A stretch of DNA of 64,000 nucleotides from Lactifluus volemus (GCA_022376515.1 WTXI01000082.1:1-64000); one strand, 5' to 3'; positions 12,045 through 24,522 are shown, counted from the first letter of the stretch. Program-made: numbers and translations. The notes: generated by a model not told the origin, from the sequence alone.

Positions 12045-12831
12045 GCACGAATGCCACGTGGAACGTCTCCAGCCAAGACGACGAAGTCGATGGTGGTGTC
12101 GGCGGTTCCGCACCCCCCATCATTCTCAAAAGCTGAACCAAACTCGGCGGACGATGAAATGACCTCGCTGCTAGACACGCGATGCTTGCACTCCCTACGC
12201 CCGCGCACGTCCTCATGACTATTCCGATGATGATGATGATTATGATGATTCTTGAACCTCCACGTGCCGTCCGCATCGACGCACACGGGATTGTCCGACG
12301 AAAAAGAAGTCGTCGACGGCGATGGCGAACTTTTGGTGACACAGCGCTCTCTTTGGTAACAATAACCCCGCGAGGAATTCGGCGGTGTAACCAAACAGTG
12401 CACCACACACGTCTTGCAGCGGCCCGGGCGCGTCCGCGGGCATATCGTCCAAGTGCTGGTGGTGGTGATCGTACATCTCGCTCGCGCCGCCTTCTTTGGA
12501 TGGAGTTGCGCGACCCGAGGTGGTGAGAGTGCGATGCCGAAGTATGAGCGGTCCCGCACGGTGCGTGAACGCTGCCAGATGTATTCCCATTGTTGCTGCG
12601 CTTGCTGCTGTCTTGGGGGAAGAAGGAGCGCATTTTTTTGGGTCGTCGAGCACGCCATCTTTGAAATTGGCTGAGCGCCACGGGTTGTTCGGGATCGGAG
12701 CTGACCGTCGGCCGAGGACGTGCAATGCATGGTGAGGTATGGGGTGAGGGTGGCCAACGGTATATGAGGCTGCTTCCGTTGGTGAAGGAGGTGACTAAGA
12801 GAATGGCTAGGAGAGTTTCTGCCATCAGCAA
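12045..12831 (-). pseudogene. npr3: NPR3-like, N-terminal part (block 1)
   Basis: Starts MLMAETLLAILLVTSFTNG at 12831, followed by SLIYRWPPSP, the usual NPR3 N-terminus, then FGYTAEFLAGLLLPKRALC, KFAIAVDDFFFVGQ, DADGTWRF and LETFHVAFVHE, ending at about 12045. Two frame breaks are visible: an extra base in the CCCGTGGCGC context near 12670, and an extra base in GGACAATCCCGTGTGC near 12290. Both are also present in the block-2 copy at the same places, so inactivation predates the duplication. The middle and C-terminal parts lie on the plus strand to its left, converging on this fragment. GAT/CAT microsatellite stretches (12225-12250) have expanded inside it. Confidence 0.7.
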
Positions 12832-13028
12832 GAGGGGATGACTTGTGTTGTTGTATGGAAATATTCAGGGCAACGAGGGGCGAGAGAGGGAGCCAAACTC
12901 GTAGCGCAATAAACCTTAAAGTATAAAAGTTAAGCTTGGCCAGTGCTATCAGATAATCTTGACCAAGGAGGGCCTCGATCTTGCACTGACAGGTGCGCAG
13001 CAAGCCGAACGAAGAGGATGACGAAAGC

Positions 13029-13128
13029 TGAGAATAGCTCAGCAAGTGAAGAAAGCACTAGATTGCGTGTAAATAACCTGAGAATAGCCCAGCGAGTGAA
13101 GAAAACACTGAGGGATATAGGTGTAAAT
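13029..13128. repeat. 50-bp tandem duplication
   Basis: TGAGAATAGC at 13029 and 13079 starts two 50-bp units with a few mismatches. The same duplication is present in block 2 (44331), so it predates the large duplication. Confidence 0.75.
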
Positions 13129-13401
13129 AGCATGTCTATATACGCCCCACTCAATGGTCCATGGTGGCCTGACCAACTAGCCTGAGGTTGCCCCACTTGG
13201 CCAGTTTCTCTTAACCATTGCCATATTGCAGTCCAGAAGGCGCAGGCAGAAGCTCACACCGTACCAGAAATACGCCCCCACTTAGCACAAAGGGAATCAA
13301 ACCCTTGAAATTGGACATCTCTTCCATATTCTCACGAATGGGATGGTCACGGTCCAGTCTGAAAAAGCAGGAGAACAGTCAAGCCACACATGAAATTGAT
13401 T

Positions 13402-16400
13402 TTATTTAGATAAATTGTGATACGCCCAATTTGATCCATAAGCAAAATTTGAGAAATCGAGCCGTGTCTCATGTTCGCCTCCAATCCAGATAGTGCTGGG
13501 TCTGTGAAGGCATGACCTATGTAGCGCGGGAATCCAAAGCACAAGTTCGTTCTCTTCTCCACATAACCAACCATCATTATCGATCAAGGATTGGTCCGTA
13601 AGTTGATTCTTGATACTTTCGGTTGCGGTCTTCACCACATGAATTGCGTTGGCTGATGCTGATGCTGTATGCTGTCCATCTGGTGAGAATGCAACCGATG
13701 TGACCGAAGCGGTGTGTCCAATAACCGAGCCCGTTACAATCTGCCCTGTTGTGGCATCCCACACCCGAATCATGCGATCAGAAGAGGCCGATGCGATACG
13801 CTCCCCGTCTGGTGAGAATGCAACAGATGTGACCCAATCGGTGTGTTCGGTAAAGGGGCCCGCTACGATCTGTCCTGTTGTGGCATCCCACACCCGAATC
13901 GTGCGATCAAAAGAGGCCGATGCGATACGCTCCCCGTCTGGTGAGAATGCAACAGATCTGACCGAATCGGTGTGTCCGGTAAACGGGCCCGCTACGATCT
14001 GTCCTGTTGTGGCATCCCACACCCGAATCATGCGATCATATGAGGCCGACGCGACACGCTCCCCATCTGGTGAGAATGCAACAGATGTGACCGGATTGGT
14101 GTGTCCGGTAAACGGGCCCGCTACGATCTGTCCTGTTGTGGCATCCCACACCTGAATCGTGCGATCATCCGAGGCCGATGCGATATGCTCCCCGTCTGGT
14201 GAGAATGCAACAGATGTGACCGAATCGGTGTGTCCGGTAAACGGGCCCGCTACGATCTGTCCTGTTGTGGCATCCCACACCCGAATCGTGTCATCATAAG
14301 AGGCCGATGCGATACGCTCCCCATCTGGTGAGAATGCAACAGATGTGACCCCGTTGGTGTGTCCAGTAAACGGGCCCGCTACGATCTGTCCTGTTGTGGC
14401 ATCCCACACCCGAATCGTGCGATCATCCGAGGCCGATGCAATACACTCCCCGTCTGGTGAGAATGCAACAGATGTGACCCCGTTGGTGTGTCCAGTAAAC
14501 GGGCCCGCTACGATCTGTCCTGTTGTGGCATCCCACACCCGAATCGTGCGATCAGAAGAGGCCGATGCGATATGCTCCCCGTCTGGTGAGAATGCAACAG
14601 ATGTGACCCAATTGGTGTGTCCGGTAAACGGGCCCGCTACGATCTGTCCTGTTGTGGCATCCCACACCCGAATCGTGCGATCAAAAGAGGCCGATGCGAC
14701 ACGCTCCCCGTCTGGTGAGAATGCAACAGATGTGACCCAATTGGTGTGTCCGGTAAACGGGCCCGCTATGATCTGTCCTGTTGTGGCATCCCACACCCGA
14801 ATCGTGCGATCAAAAGAGGCCGATGCGATACGCTCCCCGTCTGTTGAGAATGCAACAGATGTGACCCAATTGGTGTGTCCGGTAAACGGGCCCGCTACGA
14901 TCTGTCCTGTTGTGGCATCCCACACCCGAATCGTGCGATCAGAAGAGGCCGATGCGATACGCTCCCCGTCTGGTGAGAATGCAACAGATGTGACCCAATT
15001 GGTGTGTCCAGTAAACGGGCCCGCTACGATATGTCCTGTCGTGGCATCCCACACCCGAATCGTGCCATCATCCGAGGCCGATGCGATACGCTCCCCGTCT
15101 GGTGAGAACGCAACAGATGTGACCGAATCGGTGTGTCCGGTAAACGGGCCCGCTACGATCTGTCCTGTTGTGGCATCCCACACCCGAATCGTGCGATCAA
15201 AAGAGGCCGATGCGATACGATCCCCGTCCGGCGAGAATGCGACACAAAGGACCGATATGTCATGTCCCTTAATCGTCATTTCCAATGCAGGCCAATGCGA
15301 CAACTGTCCGCGCTCCAACCTCAATGTCCGAGGGAAATGGGGAAGGTATTGATGAAGGATCTGGGAAGAGGCTGGCGCGAAAGGTAGGGCAGAGACGTAG
15401 ATATGTGGTGCACTTCTTGCCACTGCCATCCCGAAATACCGCACGAATGAAGATGCGTCCTTCACCAATCCTAACAAATTCTTTACTTCCGTTTGTGAAC
15501 GCTATTGCGATTTCATGCACAAGTCAACTACATGTCATATTCAATTATCCGGTGTACATACCTCTCGCAGCAACCATGCCAACAGGGATGACAATGCTCG
15601 TGGAGCAACGCCGACACTCTTCTTGACACTAAGCACTTCTAGCCAAAACAAAAACTTTGTTTCGAAGAGTAATCGAAACTTTTGGAGAATATCGTGATCG
15701 AAGGCAACGCCATATAAATGATCCCCCCAGTAAATGCAAGCATATGGAAGAGCAGTCGGAATACATTTGGCGATTCGAGATTCCAAGTCTGGGACGTCGC
15801 TGTTGGCGAGATATGATGACTCGAGTTCGCAGATGTTGAATTTGAGGCCATCGAGCATTAATCCAAGGCAGGAATGTGTCAACTGATGGTGGGCATCCGC
15901 AAGGTCGACATAAAACACGTTGCTCGTCTTGCTCGTCAGAAAGTCGCGAAATGAGGTATGGAGGGGAACGACGGGGCGCGTTTGATCACGTGAAGTGACG
16001 TTACTCAGCAGCGAGCCGAGGCGGCGGAGAACTTTAAGAACCAGATTGGAATCTTCGGCGTGAACAGTCGGTGCATGCCGTCGCAGGGCAATCAGAGAAT
16101 TGATGGAGAGGGGTTCTATCGCAGCAAAAAGCTGACCCATGATGGACCGAAATAGATCTCGTGCTTCATCTCGTTTGAAGTACTCTTGGAGAACTTCTTC
16201 GTACAACTTGTCCAACAGACCTTGTCCATCGAGACCTCGAGAGCGTCCCAACAAGCGCCGTACGCATTCGTTGTCGCTAAGGCCAAGATCGTCACTGCTC
16301 TTTATGAAACCACATGCAACGGCCGCCCACTGAAACAAGCCCTCCGACGCCTGCACTAGTTTGCTACCATGGGCTTTGAACACGTCCTCGCGGAGCTTGC

Positions 16401-18752
16401 TCTGAATATACAAGCCAATATCTTGTTCCGTATTGGCAGCCAGTTGGGCGTCATCCATATACAGAATACGACTGGACTGCGCGTTGTCGAATGCATGTTT
16501 GATGTCATCTTCCGACCTCGAGGTGATGAGTATGCGAACGTTTGGCGGAAGGTCGATGACACGTTGGGCAAGAAACGTGTGCAGTCCGTCGTCACCAATT
16601 GTGAGACCACTCTCATCCAGCCCATCGATGATGATGAGAATTGGTTCAACAAGTGATAGGTTCTCGAGTGGTTTAAGGAGGAGCCGATTAAAAAGTCTAC
16701 GAGGATCTCGGGTAGTGCCAAAAGACGGATCACTTGCAATGGCCCTCATGAGGGCGAGCTTGAACGGAGGATAGCGATCGGAGAGGTCACGGGCAAGCGT
16801 CGTAAAGAAATTATATGCCTCGTCCTTGGACTCCTTGGGTTTCTCCTTCCGCACAAAAGTAACATAGGAACCGAGATATGTCCCGTCGAAGCGAAGTGCG
16901 ATCTCGTGCGCAATCGAGGACTTTCCCGTGCCTGCCTGGCCAAGGAGAACGAGGCCACGTTCGGATTCGGGATTCTCGACCCACTTGACGATGTGGCCCA
17001 AGAAATGTTTGCGCGTTTCTGGATGACAGCCCTTCCTATCGTGGAATCGCCATCCTCCCAAAACAGGGCTTTTCCCGATTATTGCGCACAATTCTGTTTT
17101 AATCTTATCAAACTGATGATCGATGGCTTTGTGGCTGTCAGGATGACGCACCAGCTTCCGATGCTTGATTCGATATATCCGTTACCTGTGTCCTCACATC
17201 CTTTCGCATTTCAGGGACAGCAGCGCCAGCGGGGACAGCAACATGTGTGGGGAATTTTCCTCGTAGTTCTCGTAGTCGGTCGACGGTCTCGCGGAGGTGT
17301 TCGACATTTTTCAAAGCCTGCTCTCCTGCAAATCACATGTTGATAATGAGCAACGAGAGAGGTCAAGACGACGTACCAACTTGTACATGCTTTTTCGCAA
17401 GCGGTCCGGTAAACGCGTACGATTTGATCAAATTGGCACATTCGGAGACGCAACGTAGCATCTCATTGAGTATGTTTGCTTGCGTAGACGCCGGCTGGAT
17501 GTTCTTCAAAACATCCGCCTCATTCGCAAATCCAAACGTATCCATTATCACCTTAAATGATCTCCGGACGTCTTCGTAATGCCGTAACCTGTCCACTGAA
17601 CTCTGCCAGTGAGCCAAGATAAAAAGGGTGAATGCTCCATATCATCCAACAAGGCAAAGACGCGTACCTTGGGAATATTGGAGAGCTGAGTCCATGCCAA
17701 GCTGGCACGCTGAGAGGTAATTAGCTCAATGAATAGTAGAAAATAACAGGTATGGAACATACTTCTTTGGCGATCGGACTGACGGTGTCCATCACCTGCT
17801 TCATAACATTAACGGCACTTTCCCATGTTGTCACAGCATCCACAACATCCTCAGCGCGATCGGGATGACGCAACATCCCCGTCTGGCTGACTGGCACCGT
17901 TCTCACAGGAATGCCGCTGTCAACGAGAAGATCACCCATCCTGGAAGAATCAGATATAGGAGCGGTAGCTGTCGTGGGTTGCGCGGCTTCGGCGTCAGCT
18001 CGGACAATAGGTCGCGTAACGCCTCCTTCAGGGACAGGGTTGTCCAGTATGAGATTCGGGGTGTTGACTGTCGCCGTCCGAGAGGAACTTGCATTTGATG
18101 ACAATGTGATCGATAAGACTGTGGCCGGCTTCTTTGTCTGTCTAGAATGTCCATCCTCATTGCCGAAAACAATGCCGAGTTCTACATGTAGGGTGCTCAG
18201 CGAGAAGCATGAGTACAAATTCCAAAAGATCATGAGACGAACCGCGAGGTGGTTCACAGACTATCCTCTGACTTCCGACAAGGATGTCATTCGATTTGGT
18301 CTTTTCCGCATACAGAGATACGGTGATATCAGAGTGCGGTTGTGGAATGCTGCTGGAGACTCAGCCATAACTAGAAAACAAATATGGCAATTTCCTCACA
18401 AAGCGTCGAGAATCTCGTTCCATTCTACGTGATTCTCCATTCTCTGCACAGATCGCGTCCGCATCGTTGTCGCCCCGTAAGTAACAGTGACATAAAAATT
18501 TCCTTTCCTCCGGAGGAGGGTCTTGAGACTCGGAAGGTTGTCCGCTCGGACGACTGGCAGGGGAAAGACATTTAGTACCTGTGAGAGCATGACCTCACAA
18601 AGGTAGTACGTACCAGTGACCCGGAGCGGATACGGGCCTGGTTGCATTTCGGTGACCTGAGCGCGGCTGCTGTGCCTGATGTTGGAGATTTGAGAACCTG
18701 AGCTGTAGTAATGGTTAACAGCGGGAGACATCTGGATAGGAGACTTTGGCAT
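13402..18752 (-). CDS. NLR_A: C2-NACHT-WD40 STAND receptor, intact
   Basis: Model: complement(join(13402..15501,15562..17112,17186..17325,17377..17602,17668..17709,17763..18181,18273..18349,18400..18553,18614..18752)), 1615 aa, every junction GT-AG and in phase. The 17763/18181-18273 junction is the least certain. C2-like domain at about residues 43-150 (LRVTVVRADNLPSLK, WNEILDAFIPQ, SDITVSLYAEKT); helical linker about 170-400; NACHT with Walker A GQAGTGKSS near 457 and Walker B ILIIIDGLDES near 556; 13 WD40 repeats of 43 residues from about 995; short C-terminal tail. Known of the family: HET-E/HNWD-type fungal NLRs sense a ligand with the WD40 array, oligomerise through NACHT and trigger cell death or incompatibility. 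The effector role of the C2 domain is inferred. Start chosen as the first ATG of the C2-encoding exon. Confidence 0.88.
13600..15267 (-). repeat. 13-unit, 129-bp WD40 minisatellite-like array (NLR_A)
   Basis: Thirteen 129-bp units encode 43-residue WD40 repeats of the type VTSVAFSPDGERIASAS. Twelve are nearly identical and the last is degenerate. Variation is concentrated at unit positions 4, 5, 7, 23 and 25 (counting the GH pair as 1-2). Such near-identity implies recent unit exchange or gene conversion. Confidence 0.92.
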
Positions 18753-18926
18753 ACGGATTCGGGGTCATCTGGGTAGCTTTTGAAAAGAGTAAGAAAGAGA
18801 AAGACGGGTGGGTTGAGGGTTGTTGAGCCCTGAGGTAACAATTTGGCACGTTGTCTGCGCCCTCTCACGCTCAGCGCTAGCGGCAGGGTCACGTTTGTGA
18901 AGATCCAGGAACCTTAAAGCCGAACC
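18753..18926 (-). promoter_or_regulatory. Putative NLR_A 5' region
   Basis: The 170 bp upstream of the NLR_A start are almost identical to 50003-50176 upstream of NLR_B, so the two receptors likely share promoter-proximal sequence. I saw no certain TATA box. A LINE insertion begins 190 bp upstream of the start codon in this copy only. Confidence 0.35.
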
Positions 18927-19459
18927 CTAAAGCGGGGGTTCTTTTTTTTTTTTTTTTTTTTGAATTGGAATTTATTGTCCCTGCTACAAGCAACAAGACA
19001 TAGCCTACAAGACAAGTAACGACACGGGGAAGATACCGTAAGAGACATAATAGAAGGGAGGCGTCGACGAAGGTGGTATGGTAAGGGGTACATATGGAAG
19101 CGAGCGAGGCAGAGGAGACATAAAGGACTTACATCAACCGCTGTCCAACGGCGTCATTCAAGGGGGGTCTGGTCTGGGAGGCAGGGGGCGGAGAGTGGCT
19201 TGTGTGAGAAAGGTGAACTGGGCCAGGTTACGGCCGCCTTGCTCGGAGGAAAAGATTGAGGCGGAGGAGTAGTGGGAGAGGGTGGAAGATCGCTGTTCGG
19301 AGTAGAGGGGGCAATCGAAGAGTATATGTGACAGAGTGGTGCGGCAGGCAATCCCCGGGCTGGGAGGTGGTGAAGAGAGGTTGATGTAGTTGCACGGGCA
19401 ACAGGTGTTGTCCCCGGCATCGGGCCGGAAGCGGTCGCTGTAATCTAAAGCGGGGGTTC
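18927..19459 (-). mobile_element. 5'-truncated LINE (non-LTR retrotransposon) with poly(A) and 15-bp TSD
   Basis: The insertion is flanked by the direct repeat CTAAAGCGGGGGTTC (18927-18941 and 19445-19459). On the minus strand the 503-bp insert ends with AATAAATTCCAATTC and a poly(A) tract (poly(T) at 18942-18961 as written). The 5' part encodes the end of a LINE reverse-transcriptase protein with a Cys/His-type C-terminus (CPCNYINLS...LSHILFDCPLYSEQR). The matching site in block 2 (about 50182) has only one copy of the target, an empty site. So the element inserted after the duplication, by target-primed reverse transcription as known for LINEs. Confidence 0.88.
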
Positions 19460-19514
19460 ACAGTCGTAAGCGTGAATCGCTGGGCCCGGTAATTCACGAA
19501 CAAAGTGTGACTTG

Positions 19515-19640
19515 GCACGAGCCTCAGCGTTCAGCGACGCCGCGTTTTCTTTTCTTCTTTAACTTTTTTGGTTTGATGTTAGAAGACGAAGCGATGGGCG
19601 TTGTGTTGGCGGTGTCATTGACGGAGGGTAAATCCTTCTT
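19515..19640 (-). pseudogene. RPA34.5-like first-exon fragment (r)
   Basis: About 125 bp match the region around the start of the RPA34.5-like first exon (LNAEAASA on the minus strand, followed by Lys/Ser-rich codons). Only this part is present; the same fragment lies at 50247-50375 in block 2. Confidence 0.6.
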
Positions 19641-19985
19641 TCGCCCATGGCCTTTTTGGCCTGGGAAATGCCACTAGATACGTGCCAGACGTTGACCAGT
19701 CTCGGCGAGCGGGCCAGATTTCCTATCATCTCTGCAATAAATGCTTATTTTACTGGTGATAACTAGCTGCATCTTATGTAGTAGAGACGAAGAACGAAGT
19801 CAGGTCACAGTGAACACGTTGTTTCGCCAACGACATGACATTGTCCGAACGTATGAAGGTAGTCAGTCACCAAGAAGTGCAAGAGAGAGAAATTATAGTA
19901 CAACGAAGATAAGTTGTTCGGGCTGCTTAGTGTTGCAATATGAGTAGTTGTGTTGAGACATACTTCGATCCACTGATTAGCTCCG

Positions 19986-21093
19986 TTACTCTAGCACCGA
20001 ATCGAACATCGAAGGATCCACTAACTGCGGGCTGATGGGATGACCTGCTACTGCTACTGGTCGTTCATTGAGAAATGTGGTAAATGCGTCCCGTACGTCG
20101 CTTCCTCCAGAATATCCAACCTCCTCAAGTTTTGAAACTGGAACAGTAAATGAGCGGCGCTCAAAAGGAAGACAGACATGAAGGGTGTTGAGCGAAGGAG
20201 CGCTGATACGAGCAAAAAGACTTTCCAAATAGTTGCTCCCTCATGGAACTCAAACCGTTGTAGGTTGGGAAGTGTGACCGTGTCCGGAGTCTGGTGTGAG
20301 TGCCGTTCAACATCATATCGAACAAGGTAACAAAATCGAATGGACAGCCTTTCTAGCTGGGCCATAAGCGAAAGCCAGGTAAGTATATAACTCTGAGGGA
20401 AATACGCGGAATCCGGGATATCGAGAAGCTCGAGAGTGACAAGGCCGGCAGTAGTGTTAAGTGAGGGCGACCCAATTGGAATGGAAGCCTCCAAAAGTCT
20501 GAGATGGCGTAGATTGGGAACTTGAAACGTTATGGGAAGGTCTAATTCAAGTACGGTCCGAGAATTGATATACATGCGTTCCAGAATTGGAAATTGACCA
20601 TCCATAGCTGTGACGAACTTCCCGATATTTGGGAGCATCCAAATGTAAACGCGACACGCGATCACGGCGTGAAAGTGCGAGCAATAGACTTTCATCTTCT
20701 GCTCTCATGGTCATCTCCCGCGGATCCAAAGTGTTAGGGTGATAATAGATGGTGAATGTGAAAGCATGTCCGCTACAGGCATACCATTGGTGCACACGAG
20801 ATGAAAGTCGAGCCAGGGATGGCAATCCAAGAATGCTAATAGTTCGCGACAGTGGACAAACATGTGCTAGTTTGTACCTCCAACGTGGGCAGGGCCAAGC
20901 AATGGGCCGGGCCATCCCAGATCTATCGTCATATTCGTCTGGATCTGCCAGCCGATAAAGATGAAATATGTTGAGAGGTACAGTATATCATCGTTGAGGA
21001 TATGAATAGGTGAGTATCGTATATTGCTGTTGGCTCACGTCTGCCAAGCCTTCTAATGAGAGAATAGATCATGGCAGAGAAGCAACCAGCCAT
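19986..21093 (-). pseudogene. F-box copy F2, deleted and frameshifted
   Basis: Start MAGCFSAMIYSLIRRL at 21093. It lacks the F1 intron (10 bp shorter than the spliced F1 junction). A 5-bp net insertion lies in the F-box near 20980 and an extra base (CCCTGG for CCCGG) shifts frame near 20818. A large internal deletion joins FTVP directly to LEEVGYSGG, removing roughly 175 residues relative to F1. F5 at 50718-51838 shares the extra base and the deletion, so those arose before the block duplication. Confidence 0.8.
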
Positions 21094-21518
21094 TTTCGGA
21101 GAGTGGTAGGTGTGATTGAAGAGTTTAGCTGGTAGAGGCTCAGGGGTCGGAGTAACTGGGCACCGAGCTTTACCCAGAATGGGACGTCCCTTTCCACACT
21201 TTCGAAAACTCATCCACGTTCGTAGTATGCACGTACACACAGCGCGGATGTGATACTGTGCCAGGCCAATACTGGACCTCATCACTTACTAGTACAAACA
21301 CTTCAAGAACTGTCAACCGACGCCCCGTCGCCTCGTGAACACGTGTAACACACAACGCCACTGTTGTATGCTATACCATCGAGATGGACACCCCTGCTCA
21401 TCCTCGTCGATGGCCAAAAGGCAACTTCATAGGCAACCGTGACAGAAAGACTCGCAAAATGATATTTGCCCATACGCACCAACATAGGATACGTTGTGCA
21501 CCCCTTCGGTGCTATCAC

Positions 21519-21743
21519 TCACGACCGTGGCGACTCGGAATAATTGTATGATTTCGATGTAGAATGTTCCAGGAATGCTTTACGCGATGCACCTTGAAAA
21601 GCATCACGAACTATGGCAATCGACTCATCAAGGTACTCGATTTTCCTGGTGAATTCGATCGCGTGGTAGAGACGGTTCCCAACTCGACAAAGACAACGAG
21701 GCTGGAAGAACAAGGTGACGCGTGATAGGCTTCGAAGCTGCAA
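21519..21743 (-). other. TPR-like tail fused to RPA34.5-like copy R2
   Basis: Where complete RPA34.5-like copies continue after ITRHLV into a lysine-rich tail, R1, R2, R3 and R5 switch to this sequence, encoding VGNRLYHAIEFT and IEYLDESIAIVRDAF. The pattern resembles a tetratricopeptide repeat of fungal TPR proteins (LGNxLYxxFE...LDESI), but one unit is too little to be sure. It may be a chimeric 3' exon or debris of a neighbouring gene. Confidence 0.35.
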
Positions 21744-22450
21744 AAAAAAAATCCAACGTGGAGGAAATCACCAAGAAGAAAATGTTTGTTTTTAAGTAGG
21801 GAGATTAACGTCTACGATGTCGGATGGGAACACGCACCGAGATAATCTTTTCCGCCCTTCCTTTTACATGGAAGGAGTACGGAGAGACTGCCGAGTTCCT
21901 CTGCGCTCACGCCTACGCCTACATGCGCCGTGGCGGCTGTACCACCCTCCTGAACACCTTCACGACGATCATTATTCCCATTCTCGTCGTCGACGGGAGG
22001 TAGAGGAGGCTCGAGCGCATACATATCATACGCAGCTCCTTTACGGTGTATATCACCCACGAGGCCCAATCGTGGCGAAATATTGACTCGTTGAAAAAGG
22101 CTTGACCTCACCTTGAAATGAATAAAAAGGAAAACGTGCGAGTTTCAGTGTTGCAGAGAGAAAAACGCACAGCAGTTGGAGCTCTTATTAGCCAGAGCTC
22201 GGCATGTTCGTCCGCGTTCACCGCATCATAGTCAAACTCTCCAAACTCGATATCACCGTAGTAGTCTGCCGGAACGCTGCTGCCTGCTGCTGCGGGAGGT
22301 GTGCTAGCGGCCGGCGCCACATTGCGGTTCGATATCCCGACAACAGCACTGGCAGCCTCAGCGTTCAGCGACGCCGCGTTTTCACTGTTATGATGGCTTC
22401 TTTGATTTTTTTGGTGTGATGTTAGAGGATGAAGCGAAGGGCTTTGTTGG
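21744..22450 (-). pseudogene. RPA34.5-like copy R2 (middle exon open, C-terminus lost)
   Basis: The middle exon (about 21846-22103) is open: KSSLFQRVNISPRLGLVGDI...ELGSLSVLLPCKRKGGKDYL. The first exon covers about 22157-22410, with VPADYYGDIEFGEFDYDAV and ELWLIRAPTAV. A deletion near 22380 shortens the Lys-rich start of the first exon. The normal lysine-rich last exon is absent (see 21519-21743), so this is a truncated or chimeric copy. Confidence 0.6.
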
Positions 22451-22889
22451 CGGTGTCATGTCATTGACGGAGGAGGGTAAATCCTTCCCTCGCCAGTGGG
22501 CATTTTTGACCCGGGAATGCCGTGAAAGTCACGTGCCAGATTTCCTATCTCCCTGCAATAAATGCTTATTTCACTCGCCGCTTCACTTCTGAACCAATCT
22601 ATTCCCATCATCGTGGTAAAGGGAGATAATACTTTGGTGTATCTGATATAGTAGAGACGAAGCACGAAGTCAGGTCACGGTGAACACGTTGTTTTCGCCC
22701 ATAGAGGTACTACATTACATCATACGAACTGTGAAGGAAGTCACCAAGAAATGCGGGAGAGAGAAGATAAGCTGTTCGGGCTTCTTAGTGATGCGATCCT
22801 ATTATATACTAGGACCCTGGCGGTCGTCATGAACAGGAGAATAGGTGAGTGTGAATGCGTCTAAGATATGGCCCGAGACGTTAGTACTC

Positions 22890-23641
22890 CAGCACCGGCT
22901 CGAGCAGAAGCTCGAACATCGAAGGATCCACCAATAGAAGGCTGACTGGATGGCCTGCTACTTGTCGTTCATTGAGAAATCTAGTAAATGCGTCCCGAGC
23001 AGCCCTTCCTCCACAATATCCAACCTCTTCAGGGTTGTGAAGGAGCTCCAGTGGTGGCTCTCCATCGTCAGACGGTATGGAACCGAAGAATTTGCCGACG
23101 AGAGTACCTTGCGCATGAATGACCTTCGCGTTGGAGAACGGCCTAAGAAGTTCACGCCATTGTATTTTGTCGACATTGTTGTACCATCGTGACGATTGTT
23201 GGTGTTGGTAGCTGAATGTGACTTGCTCGACAACAGAAAGTATGGGTGAAAGTGAACCGAAAAAGTGCGCCGCAGAAGCAACGTGCCAGTCGAGATGTCC
23301 GCATCAGATCTTCAACAGCAAGGCTTGCAAGGGACCGCATGTAAGGAAACGGAAAGCGCACCGAACGTTACGTGGACAGCGCCAAATGTGAGGTTCTTGG
23401 ATGTCTGCATGAGCTCCAAGAGGTGTGAAAGAGTAAAGGAGAGCTCATTAAAAAGATAGACTCGAAGGGTGTTGAGCAAAGGGGCGCTGATATGAGCAAC
23501 TAGACCTTCCAAATCGGCGCTGAGGCCTTGGGATTCAAAGCATTGTAGGTTGGGAATTGTGGTCTCGTCTAGAGTGTGGCGCGACTGCCATTCAACATCA
23601 CTGGCACGGTTGGGAAGAGGGGAAAGAAATCCAATGGACAG
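22890..23641 (-). pseudogene. F-box copy F3, C-terminal part, cut by the Ty3 insertion
   Basis: Reads from LRLVDPSMFE and LPNL/LEEVGY-type sequence up to the region equivalent to F1 position 7535 (encoding the LSI/HWISF-like segment), with several frame shifts (segments 22958-23281, 23152-23361, 23312-23512 are in different frames). The copy is interrupted exactly at 23641 by the 5' LTR. Its N-terminal part resumes at 33941 beyond the transposons. Confidence 0.75.
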
Positions 23642-24522
23642 TGTAAGGTAGGCTCAGCGGCTGGGCCTGAAATCCGACATCTTCGACCTCGCGCCGGCCC
23701 TCAACCACGACCCGATTTGGACGTCACACCTTATCTCGACTCCGCGCTCCTCACCTTCGTTCGCCTCGACATCGACCGACGCCGACACACTTTCGGCCGA
23801 TGCGGAGACTCGCCAAGAATACCCTCAACCCCCTTTATTTGTACATACCAGGTATTGCCCGCTATTGGGACCTTTTACCATACTCTCTTTGGACTACTCA
23901 TTTTTGCTGGACCTGTTACCTTAACTCCTTTCAGACCTTTCCTATGGCCGGTACTACGAGACGACGCTCACGATCGCATTTACTACTCTACTACCGCCCT
24001 CACTTTCCCTGTTTTGGATCATCGAGCGCCCTCGCGCGAGGCCTGAGCCCATCGGGGTGTTGTCCGATACAGCGACCCGACGGCCGACGCCTTACAGACC
24101 TACATCTACTATTCCTTTTTCTTCCTTTTCTTTATACTCTCGTGTTTCACCCTTGCCTCCTGAATTACAGTCTTGAGCTAACTATTGAAACTTGCTATTT
24201 TCGTGGACTCTAGTTATCTATCTCAGATCTGCAGAAAAGTAGTTATAAGGCCTTGCTCATTGGCCTGGAAGAGCATCCAATAAATCATTCGTCGATTCGG
24301 ATCACTTCGTCTGCTTAAAGAAATCAGTCTCGTTCTCCCTCTTCTCGTCTCTATCGGTCTACTTTTTCGTCTCGTTTCGTCTCCGCGTAGCGTTTTCATT
24401 CCGAGCGCCTCGTGCCCTCTGTTCCGAATCGTCCCGCAAGCGCCCTCGTCGTACCCTCTCTCTCCTGCCTTAACCGGCCCCTCTGTCTTTCGAACTCGCC
24501 CGGGCTCCCAAGAGCTCGTACA
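23642..24522 (+). repeat. 5' LTR
   Basis: 881 bp, TG...CA ends, offset of exactly 8285 bp to the 3' LTR with no indels. Contains AATAAA at about 24280, a likely polyadenylation signal, and GTTATAAGG at about 24241, a possible TATA element. Compared with the 3' LTR it has A for G at about 23978, T for C at about 24010 and T for C at about 24059; all three are CpG sites in the 3' LTR. Confidence 0.93.

Noticed and set aside
12041..13045. 334-codon minus-strand frame over the NPR3 N-terminal region (and the partner at 43332-44132)
   Set aside because: Alternate frame of the NPR3 remnant rich in His/Arg/Ser; only short pieces, placed between frameshifts, match NPR3.
14345..15352. Long plus-strand open frame (335 codons) opposite the NLR_A WD40 array, and its partner at 45361-46212
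   Set aside because: It is the repetitive antisense shadow of the 129-bp WD40 units; length follows from the repeat's codon pattern, not from independent coding.
17113..17185. Frame break between the linker and NACHT exon of NLR_A
   Set aside because: Resolved by the same 73-bp intron; no indel needed.
23576..24046. Open frame across the 5' LTR start
   Set aside because: It starts in F-box sequence and runs into the LTR; the LTR part is repeated in the 3' LTR and has no protein similarity that I recognise.
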